Position numbers and translations under genes: made by a program
Assembly: GCA_016183075.1 (NCBI GenBank)
Contig: JACPFH010000454.1
Coordinates: 1 to 6,423 of the forward strand
Origin: Deltaproteobacteria bacterium
Lineage (GTDB): Bacteria > Desulfobacterota > Binatia > UBA9968
Direction: 5' to 3'
Length of the DNA stretch: 6,423 nucleotides
Notes under the pieces: model-generated
What the model was told of the DNA's origin: nothing
The model's database searches: none
The model's input: the letters and a program-made list of their open reading frames with translations, nothing else
Part shown: piece after piece, positions 1 to 5,555 of the stretch
Layout of the letters: each line of letters starts with the position of its first letter
Position numbering within the stretch: position 1 is the stretch's first letter

Positions 1-141
1 GGGGCCACCTATGAGCCTACGACGGGTGCATGTATTTGGGGACCATGTTACGGCGCCTTCCTGCAAGGGGTTCCGATTCGAGTGAGCGGGCAAAAAATCG
101 TTGCCTTCTGCCCCGACGCGGGCGAAACGGACGCCGACTAA
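1..141 (+). CDS. Rieske-type [2Fe-2S] protein, C-terminal fragment (5' end outside window)
   Basis: Frame 1 is open from the first base to the TAA at 139-141 and gives 46 residues with no start codon, so only the 3' end of the gene is present. The fragment opens with GATYEPTTGACIWGPC and continues through GVPIRVSGQKIVAF. This matches the part of small Rieske proteins that directly follows the second cluster motif (CPxHGA...): a tyrosine/proline turn, a GPC segment, then a short beta strand with a Val-x-Val-x-x-Gly pattern. The cluster-binding Cys and His pairs would lie just upstream of base 1, so they cannot be confirmed. Such proteins act as small ferredoxins or electron-transfer subunits of oxygenases and reductases. 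The stop codon sits a few bases before the ribosome binding site of the following HIT gene, which suggests one operon. The family call is recognition of the fold's tail only; the exact partner is unknown. Confidence 0.62.
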   Translation, partial: GATYEPTTGACIWGPCYGAFLQGVPIRVSGQKIVAFCPDAGETDAD

Positions 142-158
142 GTAAGGAGGATTGCGAG

Positions 159-503
159 GTGAGCAGTTGTCTGTTTTGCGACATTATCGAGGGGCGGGCG
201 AAAGGGAACATCGTTCATCAGGATGGCTCCCTTGTCGCGTTTAAAGACATCAATCCGAAGGCTCCGGTTCATCTCCTCATTGTTCCGCGCAAGCACATCG
301 CATCCCTTCTCGACTTGCAGCAAGACGACCGCGAGCTTATCGGCGGAGTCTTAACCGTGGCTTCTAAGCTGGCCCGTGACAATGGCGTGGCAGAGGAAGG
401 CTTCCGCGTGGTGGTCAATAGCGGACCCAACGCAGGGCAGAGCGTCTTTCATATCCATTTTCATCTTTTGGGCGGTCGGCGGCTCGGTTGGCCCCCGGGA
501 TAG
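159..503 (+). CDS. hinT: HIT-family purine nucleoside phosphoramidase (HinT-like)
   Basis: This 114-residue protein has the normal length for a bacterial HinT, a small cytoplasmic dimer that hydrolyses AMP-lysine and other nucleoside phosphoramidates. The histidine triad is HIHFHLL with H98, H100 and H102, of which the middle His is the expected nucleophile in this family. It is preceded by GPNAGQSVF and followed by the typical C-terminal GWPPG. A CxxC pair (C4, C7) at the N terminus is the zinc-site type seen in many bacterial members. N32 and H38 in the INPKAPVHLLIVPRKH block also fit. I chose the GTG at 159 because a strong AAGGAGG lies at 144-150, eight bases upstream, and the protein then begins with the family's usual CxFCDII. 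The reading frame stays open further upstream, but that stretch is the Rieske coding region in another frame. The TAG stop lies at the first unit of a heptamer array. Confidence 0.93.
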   Translation: MSSCLFCDIIEGRAKGNIVHQDGSLVAFKDINPKAPVHLLIVPRKHIASLLDLQQDDRELIGGVLTVASKLARDNGVAEEGFRVVVNSGPNAGQSVFHIHFHLLGGRRLGWPPG

Positions 504-609
504 TCAATGGTCAACCGTCAATAGTCAATCGTCCATGGTTAGCGGTTGTTGGTGACTCTGTTGGACGGTCGCCGGTTGACGCATGACGATTAACGAATAA
601 CGAACAACC
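504..609. repeat. Degenerate heptamer array 1 (hinT/gdhA gap)
   Basis: Almost the whole gap between the HIT stop and the dehydrogenase ribosome binding site divides into 7-base units. It begins with variants of TCAATAG/GTCAACC (504-535). It then passes through a less regular GGTT-rich centre and ends with a clean run of xxTGACG/xxTAACG units at 575-609. Part of the second half is the reverse complement of the first: 510-517 pairs with 573-580 and 530-535 pairs with 562-567, so the array could form an imperfect hairpin. The 17 bases at 516-532 recur exactly at 1898-1914. No other feature is visible in this gap except the SD at 619-625. Confidence 0.8.
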
Positions 610-632
610 AAAACCCGCAGGAGGGATGTCTT

Positions 633-1892
633 ATGGCAACCATTGAATGGCGCAGCCCAGCGAGTGAGATGGCTGTTCAGCAGTTCGATATCGCCGCAGA
701 AAAGCTGAAACTCGACAAAAACGTAGCCGGCCGGCTAAGGCGGCCGGATCGCGCTTTGATCGTCAGCGTTCCGACCCGGATGGATGACGGGCGCGTTCAC
801 GTCTTCACGGGTTACCGCGTCCAGCACAATGACGTCTTGGGTCCCTTCAAGGGGGGGATACGTTATCACCCGGACGTAAACCTGGGGGAGGTCTCCGCGC
901 TGGCCATGTGGATGACTTGGAAATGCTCGCTTGTCGGCCTTCCTTTGGGCGGAGCCAAAGGAGGGATCGCGTGCGATCCGCGCAGGCTATCCCGTAATGA
1001 GCTGCAAGGGATGACCCGACGCTATACGGCCGAGATTCTGAATTTCATTGGGCCGGAGGTTGATATTCCAGCTCCCGATATGGGGACCAACGATCAGGTG
1101 ATGGCCTGGGTCATGGACACCTATAGCCAACATCGAGGGTATGCGGTTCCGGGAGTGGTTACCGGCAAGCCGGTGGACATTGGGGGCACAGTGGGACGGC
1201 GGGAGGCTACCGGGAGGGGGGTTGTGTACATGATCATGGAGGCGGCCGAGCATCTCGGGATCGATTTGGGTAAATGCACTGCAGCCGTTCAGGGCTTGGG
1301 CAACGTGGGCATGACCACTGCGCGGGAACTCGCCGCTCTCGGGGTCAAAATCGTCGGGGCGAGCGATACCTCTGGGGGAGTATGGAATGCGCAGGGTTTA
1401 GCGGTACATGACTTGGCTCTTTATAAGGAAAAAAACGGGTACCTGAAGGGCTTTCCGAGCGGTGAGAGCCTTTCGGGGACCGAGATCCTGGAGATCAAGT
1501 GCGACATTTTGATCCCTGCGGCAAGCGAGATGCAAATTACGGCTGGGAACGCTCCGCGACTTAAGTGTCGCATCCTGGCTGAAGGCGCCAATGGGCCAAC
1601 AACACCGGAGGCGGATCGGATGCTCAGCGAAAACGGGGTTTTCGTGATTCCCGATATTCTAGCCAACGCCGGCGGCGTCATCGTTTCCTATTTCGAGTGG
1701 GTGCAGGATTTACAGAACTTCTTCTGGACCGAAGACGAGGTTCGAAATCGACTCAGAGGGATATTGAACCGCGCCTTTCAGGAGGTGCTGAGCATGAGCC
1801 AAAAAGAAAAAGTGGATATGCGGCTGGCTGCCCTCATCATCGGAGTGAGGCGCGTGGCGCGGGCGATGCTCTGGCGCGGCCTGTACGCCTAA
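633..1892 (+). CDS. gdhA: Glutamate dehydrogenase (Glu/Leu/Phe/Val dehydrogenase family)
   Basis: The 419-residue product matches the usual length of hexameric bacterial glutamate dehydrogenases, which interconvert glutamate and 2-oxoglutarate plus ammonia using NAD(P). The catalytic landmarks are K73 in FKGGIRY, K97 in MTWKCSL, K109 in LPLGGAKGG and D149 in PAPDMGTND. Their spacing (24, 12, 40) equals that of K89, K113, K125 and D165 of Clostridium symbiosum GDH. K73 together with S352 (VIVSYFEW) is the pair that grips the glutamate side-chain carboxylate, so leucine or phenylalanine dehydrogenase is unlikely. The Rossmann dinucleotide motif is GLGNVG at 221-226, with D245 after the second strand; NAD versus NADP use is not settled by this. 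A strong AGGAGGG at 619-625, seven bases before the ATG, fixes the start. No terminator with a T-run follows; a heptamer array begins right after the TAA. Confidence 0.96.
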   Translation: MATIEWRSPASEMAVQQFDIAAEKLKLDKNVAGRLRRPDRALIVSVPTRMDDGRVHVFTGYRVQHNDVLGPFKGGIRYHPDVNLGEVSALAMWMTWKCSLVGLPLGGAKGGIACDPRRLSRNELQGMTRRYTAEILNFIGPEVDIPAPDMGTNDQVMAWVMDTYSQHRGYAVPGVVTGKPVDIGGTVGRREATGRGVVYMIMEAAEHLGIDLGKCTAAVQGLGNVGMTTARELAALGVKIVGASDTSGGVWNAQGLAVHDLALYKEKNGYLKGFPSGESLSGTEILEIKCDILIPAASEMQITAGNAPRLKCRILAEGANGPTTPEADRMLSENGVFVIPDILANAGGVIVSYFEWVQDLQNFFWTEDEVRNRLRGILNRAFQEVLSMSQKEKVDMRLAALIIGVRRVARAMLWRGLYA

Positions 1893-1989
1893 CAATTCGT
1901 CAATAGTCAATCGTTAACGGTCAAACGTTGGCGTGGTGGTGGACGGGCACCATTGACTATTGACCATTTACTATTTACTAAGTAAGGGC
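1893..1989. repeat. Degenerate heptamer array 2 (gdhA/efp gap)
   Basis: The entire gap between the gdhA stop and the efp ATG divides into 7-base units without a phase slip. The units are TCAATAG-like on the left (1893-1927), GT-rich in the centre, and ACTATTG or ACTATTT on the right (1949-1983). The right half is the reverse-complement form of the left. The array ends directly at the efp start codon and leaves only AAGGG, one base from the ATG. TTGACT (1953-1958) within the array resembles a -35 box. A TACTAA 17 bases further on is a poor -10, so any promoter here is speculative. Confidence 0.85.
1899..1964. repeat. Perfect 13-bp inverted repeat inside heptamer array 2
   Basis: GTCAATAGTCAAT at 1899-1911 is exactly complementary to ATTGACTATTGAC at 1952-1964, with 40 bases between the arms. 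In RNA this would form a 13-bp A/U-rich stem between gdhA and efp. There is no following T-run, so it is not a classical intrinsic terminator. It could be a processing or pausing structure, or simply a by-product of how the array grew. Confidence 0.75.
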
Positions 1990-2550
1990 ATGATTAACGC
2001 AACGCAACTCAGACCTGGCATGATCATCATTTATGAGGGAGACCTGTACCGGGTAGCTTCGGTGAAACACCTGACCCCTGGTAACAAGCGGGGGTTTATG
2101 CAAACGAAGCTTAAGAACGTCAGGACCGGCCTGGGGACGGAAAACAAGTTCCGGTCCGAGGACCGAGTTGAGAAGGCGACGTTAGAGACCCGCTCGATGC
2201 AATATCTCTACAGTGACGGTGATCTCCACACGTTCATGGATACGGCGAGCTACGAGCAACTTTCGCTCGGGGCCGCGGATATTGGAGATCTCCTGTCCTT
2301 TCTGCTGCCCAGCGAGATTGTGCAGATCGAGTTTTTCGAGGGGAAACCGGTCGGGATCAGCCCGCCGGCGTCGGTGGATCTCGAAGTCGTGGAAACCGAA
2401 CCGAGCCTCAAGGGGGCGACGGCGAGCGCTTCCTACAAGCCCGCGAAGCTGGAGACCGGAATTACAATCCAGGTCCCGCCCTTCGTTCAGGTGGGCGATA
2501 GGGTCCGGGTGGATCCTTCTGAAGGGAAGTATCTAGAGCGAGTGAAGTAA
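1990..2550 (+). CDS. efp: Translation elongation factor P
   Basis: The 186-residue protein is full length for EF-P, which binds between the P and E sites of stalled ribosomes and promotes peptide bonds at consecutive prolines. All three domains are seen. The N-terminal KOW-like domain begins MINATQLRPGM, the central OB domain includes EFFEGKPVGI (about 115-124), and the C-terminal OB domain ends TGITIQVPPFVQVGDRVRVD. The start is set by this family N terminus. An in-frame TTG at 1960 would only add residues encoded by the heptamer array. No well-spaced ribosome binding site is present (AAGGG lies one base before ATG). The tip loop reads TPGNKRG instead of the PGKG type, which puts N32 where the modified lysine normally sits, with K33 and R34 next. 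No modification enzyme gene is in the window. The 3' end overlaps the convergent coaE by 18 bp. Confidence 0.96.
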   Translation: MINATQLRPGMIIIYEGDLYRVASVKHLTPGNKRGFMQTKLKNVRTGLGTENKFRSEDRVEKATLETRSMQYLYSDGDLHTFMDTASYEQLSLGAADIGDLLSFLLPSEIVQIEFFEGKPVGISPPASVDLEVVETEPSLKGATASASYKPAKLETGITIQVPPFVQVGDRVRVDPSEGKYLERVK

Positions 2551-3132
2551 CTCCTCCCACACTTCCTTCACCCGCTTTCTCAATTCGTCCAGCGTCCCGT
2601 TGTTCTCGATGATGACGTCGGCGAGCCGCCTTTTCTCTTCCAGCGGCATCTGTGCGTCAAAGTGCCGCTCGACTTCCTCCTCGCTAAGCCCATCGCGCCT
2701 GCGCAGCCGTTTCCTTTGCGTCGCTGAGTCGCAAGCCACCAGAATCACCGGTCGGATCCACAAGTGGACCTGGGTTTCGAACAACAACGGGGCCACGTAA
2801 ACGACGATTTCTGCGCCTTCGGCGGCAAGTTTTTGCATCTTTTCCCTGGCGAGGCTACGGATCCGGGGATGGGTGATGGCTTCGAGCCGTTTGCGCTTTT
2901 TTTCGTCTTGAAACACGATCCGTCGAAGTTTTTCGCGGTCTATCGTCCGGTCCCCGCGGAGTATCTCTTCACCAAATGCCTCGACGATTTCCTTCCATGC
3001 ATCCTTGCCCGGTTGCACGATCTCTCGGGCTAGCTCATCGGCGTCGATGATCCTTGCCCCCAGCTCAAGCAGCATAGAGGCGGCCGTGCTTTTGCCTGTA
3101 GCAATCCCACCGGTAAGCCCCACGACTTTCAT
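2533..3132 (-). CDS. coaE: Dephospho-CoA kinase
   Basis: This 199-residue cytoplasmic kinase has the family's usual length and phosphorylates dephospho-CoA on the ribose 3'-hydroxyl, the last step of coenzyme A synthesis. The P-loop GGIATGKST is at residues 8-16 and the IIDAD acidic motif at 28-32. HPRI is at 88-91, the APLLFE segment at 114-119 and the lid-like RRRDGLSEEEVERHF around 145-158. The C-terminal QMPLEEKRRLADVIIENNGT is also typical. The ATG at 3132 is chosen because it gives MKVVGLTGG, the standard start. An in-frame extension to 3246 would translate heptamer repeats and a palindrome. There is no recognisable SD; the heptamer run ends three bases before the ATG. The gene diverges from the acyl-CoA synthetase and converges with efp. 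Confidence 0.96.
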   Translation of the reverse strand: MKVVGLTGGIATGKSTAASMLLELGARIIDADELAREIVQPGKDAWKEIVEAFGEEILRGDRTIDREKLRRIVFQDEKKRKRLEAITHPRIRSLAREKMQKLAAEGAEIVVYVAPLLFETQVHLWIRPVILVACDSATQRKRLRRRDGLSEEEVERHFDAQMPLEEKRRLADVIIENNGTLDELRKRVKEVWEELLHSL

Positions 3133-3135
3133 AGG

Positions 3136-3163
3136 GCAGATAGCAAATAGCAAATAGCAAATA
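3136..3163. repeat. Short heptamer array 3 (upstream of coaE)
   Basis: Four tandem 7-base units are present: one GCAGATA followed by three exact GCAAATA copies. The next seven bases contain GTCAA and the following ones TGGCAAG, still in phase, so the array may extend to about 3177. It sits three bases upstream of the coaE start codon, where the ribosome binding site should be. This is the cleanest and shortest array in the window. Confidence 0.88.
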
Positions 3164-3174
3164 GAGTCAATGGC

Positions 3175-3212
3175 AAGGGGCTGTCCCGTTGGGAAAAGGG
3201 GACTGTCCCCTT
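3175..3212. repeat. REP-like palindrome AAGGGGACTGTCCCCTT with degenerate upstream copy
   Basis: Bases 3196-3212 form a perfect palindrome of two 8-base arms around a single T. An imperfect copy, AAGGGGCTGTCCC, lies just before it at 3175-3187. The pair sits between the divergent coaE and acyl-CoA synthetase genes, so it could be an operator for either gene. From memory, very similar GGGGACAGTCCCC palindromes are dispersed in several environmental bacterial genomes as REP-like elements. I cannot tell which reading is right from one copy. Confidence 0.65.
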
Positions 3213-3233
3213 CCACCGGTTCGTTTACTGATT

Positions 3234-3239
3234 TATACT
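3234..3239 (+). promoter_or_regulatory. Candidate -10 box for the acyl-CoA synthetase
   Basis: TATACT differs from the TATAAT consensus at one base and lies six bases before the ATG at 3246. Transcription starting the usual six to seven bases downstream would begin at or next to the ATG, giving a leaderless message. This fits the lack of an SD in front of this gene. No convincing -35 box lies 17 bases upstream (TTCCAC), so the call is weak. Confidence 0.3.
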
Positions 3240-3245
3240 GGCTCA

Positions 3246-5171
3246 ATGCCCTACCGGAGCCTCGCCGAGATGTTTCTTTCCCAGGTCAGGCGCTACGGCG
3301 ACCGGGTTCTCTATCGGTTTGCGCGAGACGGACAGTGGGAAAGCTATACCTGGAACGAGGCAGGCCGACAGGTCCGAGAGATCGGGCTTGGGCTGCTCGC
3401 GCTGGAAGCCGGGAAGGGGCAGCGGGTGGCCATCTTCTCGGCCAATCGCGTCGAATGGAGCCTGATCGATTGGGCCAATATCTGCGTCGGCGCCTTGACC
3501 GTGCCCATTTATGCGTCGAGCTCGCCCGCGCAGGTCTCCGATATAGTCGACCATTCGGGAGCGGCGGTCCTCTTTGTCGAATCGGCGGATCGCCTGGCAA
3601 AGCTGGATGTTCGTAGCTCTCCGATCCGCAGCCTGAAAAAGATTGTCGTCATCGATCCGGCCGGGGCCCCTCCACTCTCTGCCTTGGAGGGGCAGGTGAT
3701 TTCGCTAGCCGCTCTCCGAGAGCTAGGGCGGCGCTACGGCGAAACCCATGATGATCTGTTTGAGCGCGTCGCAGGCTCGCTGGGTCCCGATGATTACCTG
3801 ACCATCATCTACACCTCCGGGACGACCGGCGAACCCAAAGGTGTCCTGACTTGCCACCGCCATTACCTCTTCATGATCGACGCCGTGAGCGCGGATCTTT
3901 ATTCGACTGATCAGGATGTGAACCTGCAATTTCTTCCCTTTGCCCATTCGTTTGGACGCCTGGAACATTTTATCGTCGTGGCGAAAGGTTATACATGCGG
4001 CTTTGCTCGCTCCATGGAGACGATTGCCAAGGACCTGCTCATCGTACAGCCGACTCTTCTCTTTTCCGTGCCGCGAATTTATGAAAATGCCTATAGCCGG
4101 ATCCGGGCGAGGGCGGCCGCGAGCGGCCGTCTGAGGAAGGAGCTGTTTCGCTTTAGCCTTGCCGTGGGAAAGCGCGTGAGCGCGTGCCAGAGGGAGGGGA
4201 AAAGAATGTCTTTTGGACTTCGCGTAGCCCGCCGGATAGCCCATCGCCTGGTCTATGCCAAGGTTCATGCGGCGTTTGGGGGACGGCTTCGGCTCGCCGT
4301 GTCGGGTGGCGCCCCTCTCGCGCCGGAGATCGCCGAGTTCTTCCACGCGCTCGGCATTCTTATCTTAGAGGGGTACGGGTTAACCGAGACCTCGACGGTT
4401 TCTCACGTAAACCGCGCCGATCGCTACCGGTTCGGCACCGTCGGGCTGCCGTTGGATGGCGTCGAATGCCGTATAGGCGGGGATGGCGAGATCCTGCTGC
4501 GGGGCCCCAATACCTTTGAGGGTTATTATCGCGATCCGGAGGCGACCGCGGAGGCCATCGATCAGGAGGGCTGGCTTCATACCGGCGATATCGGAGAGAT
4601 CGATGGCGAGGGGTTTCTCCGCATCACCGACCGTAAGAAGGACCTGATCGTCACCTCGGGCGGCAAAAAAGTGGCGCCACAGATCATCGAGAACCTGCTT
4701 AAGTCGGACCCTCTTTTCAGCCAGGTCATGGTCATCGGAGATCGCAAGCGGCATTTGATGGCGCTGGTTACGTTGAACCAGGAGCAAATCAGGGAATGGG
4801 GAAAGGGTGAGGGGATCGAATTTCGGAGCGCGGAAGAGATGGCTTCCCATCCGCGCGTGCACGCCGTGGTAAAAGAGCGAATCCGCCGGAAGAACAAGAC
4901 CCTCGCCCCGTTCGAGACCGTGAGGGGCTTTCGGATCCTTGCGCACGAGTTTTCGGTGGAGCGAGGCGAGCTGACCCCGACGCTCAAAGTGCGCAGGCAG
5001 ATTGTGATGGAGCGTTACCGCGATCTGATCGAGAACGTAACCCATAGAGAGGGATGGCGGTTCCGCCCAAGGCGGATCAGCCTCGGGCTGAGCCTGTCCC
5101 CGTGTAACAGGGGGCTCGGAAGAGGTTCATGTGGTCTTCGGAGCGGTGGATGTGGTATATTTATGGTTTAG
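3246..5171 (+). CDS. Long-chain-fatty-acid--CoA ligase (AMP-forming acyl-CoA synthetase, FadD15-like)
   Basis: This 641-residue adenylate-forming enzyme would activate a fatty acid to acyl-AMP and then transfer it to CoA at the membrane face. The ANL-family motifs are in order. They are A3 YTSGTTGEPKG at 189-199, A5 GYGLTETS at 376-383, A7 LHTGD at 444-448, A8 hinge ITDRKKDLIVTSGGKKVAP around 460-478, and A10 with the likely adenylation lysine K581 in ELTPTLKVRR. The PFAHSFGRLEHF block is typical of the long-chain subgroup; the exact substrate is not readable. The ATG at 3246 gives MPYRSLAEMF, a normal family start. The in-frame ATG at 3189 would translate the palindrome region. No SD is visible. 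The family normally ends just after ERYRDLIE (about residue 596). Here about 45 Arg/Gly/Ser/Cys-rich residues follow, possibly because of a frameshift. The stop overlaps the SD of the next gene. Confidence 0.93.
   Translation: MPYRSLAEMFLSQVRRYGDRVLYRFARDGQWESYTWNEAGRQVREIGLGLLALEAGKGQRVAIFSANRVEWSLIDWANICVGALTVPIYASSSPAQVSDIVDHSGAAVLFVESADRLAKLDVRSSPIRSLKKIVVIDPAGAPPLSALEGQVISLAALRELGRRYGETHDDLFERVAGSLGPDDYLTIIYTSGTTGEPKGVLTCHRHYLFMIDAVSADLYSTDQDVNLQFLPFAHSFGRLEHFIVVAKGYTCGFARSMETIAKDLLIVQPTLLFSVPRIYENAYSRIRARAAASGRLRKELFRFSLAVGKRVSACQREGKRMSFGLRVARRIAHRLVYAKVHAAFGGRLRLAVSGGAPLAPEIAEFFHALGILILEGYGLTETSTVSHVNRADRYRFGTVGLPLDGVECRIGGDGEILLRGPNTFEGYYRDPEATAEAIDQEGWLHTGDIGEIDGEGFLRITDRKKDLIVTSGGKKVAPQIIENLLKSDPLFSQVMVIGDRKRHLMALVTLNQEQIREWGKGEGIEFRSAEEMASHPRVHAVVKERIRRKNKTLAPFETVRGFRILAHEFSVERGELTPTLKVRRQIVMERYRDLIENVTHREGWRFRPRRISLGLSLSPCNRGLGRGSCGLRSGGCGIFMV
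5077..5116 (+). other. Two small hairpins in the 3' tail of the acyl-CoA synthetase ORF
   Basis: TCAGCC (5077-5082) and GGCTGA (5086-5091) form a perfect 6-bp stem with a TCG loop. Directly after it, CCTGT (5093-5097) can pair with ACAGG (5107-5111), and AGCC (5091-5094) could alternatively pair with GGCT (5113-5116). There is no T-run, so this is not a standard terminator. Such structure is more usual outside coding sequence, which supports the suspicion that this part of the ORF was originally intergenic. Confidence 0.4.
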
Positions 5172-5180
5172 GAGCCGGGT

Positions 5181-5552
5181 ATGAAGCAGAAAATTCTCTT
5201 GGTGGAAGACAATCCAGCGACTATCGACGTGATCATGAAGGAGCTGGAGTTTCTCGGCTATGACTGCATCGTAGCGGAAGACGGGAAAAAGGCCGTGGAC
5301 CTGAGCTCTTCCCGACGTCCGGATCTGATTATCATGGACATCTCACTGCCCAAAATGGACGGGCTGGAAGCTGCCACGCTCATTCGCGAAAACCCCAAGA
5401 CCCAATCGATACCGATATTGGCGGCAACCGCTCGGGCCCTGCCGGGCGACCGGGAAAAATGCCTCGAGGCGGGCTGCGACGATTACATTGCCAAGCCTTT
5501 TACCCATCGCGAGCTGGGGGCGGCCATAAAGAGACTGCTCAAGGAGCAGTAA
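5181..5552 (+). CDS. Single-domain response regulator (CheY/DivK-like receiver)
   Basis: The 123-residue protein is only a receiver domain and has no DNA-binding or enzymatic output. It is therefore expected to act by protein contact or as a phosphate shuttle in a phosphorelay. The acidic pocket is E9 and D10 in LLVEDN, the phosphoacceptor is D53 in LIIMDISLPKMDG, the switch threonine is T83 in ILAATARA and the invariant lysine is K105 in YIAKPF. Y103 sits at the usual aromatic switch position. An AGGAG at 5170-5174, six bases before the ATG, sets the start. It overlaps the TAG of the acyl-CoA synthetase ORF, so the two are probably co-transcribed and may be translationally coupled. No histidine kinase gene is in the window, so the regulator is an orphan here. 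The TAA is followed at once by a long heptamer array. Confidence 0.95.
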   Translation: MKQKILLVEDNPATIDVIMKELEFLGYDCIVAEDGKKAVDLSSSRRPDLIIMDISLPKMDGLEAATLIRENPKTQSIPILAATARALPGDREKCLEAGCDDYIAKPFTHRELGAAIKRLLKEQ

Positions 5553-5555
5553 AAA

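Noticed and set aside
30..158. Upstream in-frame extension of the HIT protein to an ATG at 30
   Set aside because: This stretch is the Rieske coding region in another frame. The extra residues are Arg-rich and unlike HIT proteins, and a strong SD precedes the GTG at 159, which gives the family N terminus.
504..609. CRISPR array
   Set aside because: The units are 7 bases, contiguous and degenerate, without 25-40 base repeats or unique spacers, and no cas gene is present.
613..632. Riboswitch or attenuator before gdhA
   Set aside because: The leader space is the heptamer array plus an SD. No conserved aptamer-like pattern or leader peptide was recognised.
1960..1989. TTG start giving efp ten extra N-terminal residues
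   Set aside because: The added codons are heptamer repeat sequence, and EF-P proteins start at the MINATQLRPGM position.
3133..3246. N-terminal extension of CoaE by 38 residues
   Set aside because: It would translate the palindrome and the GCAAATA repeats. The standard N terminus MKVVGLTGG starts at 3132.
3723..4346. Long minus-strand open frame (207 codons) inside the acyl-CoA synthetase
   Set aside because: It is antisense to the conserved ANL core, shows no recognisable domain, and long antisense frames are common in GC-rich genes.
4380..5045. Minus-strand open frame (221 codons) opposite the C-terminal half of the acyl-CoA synthetase
   Set aside because: It lies antisense to motifs A5 to A10, which are clearly under protein constraint on the plus strand. 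Its composition is that of a frame shadow.
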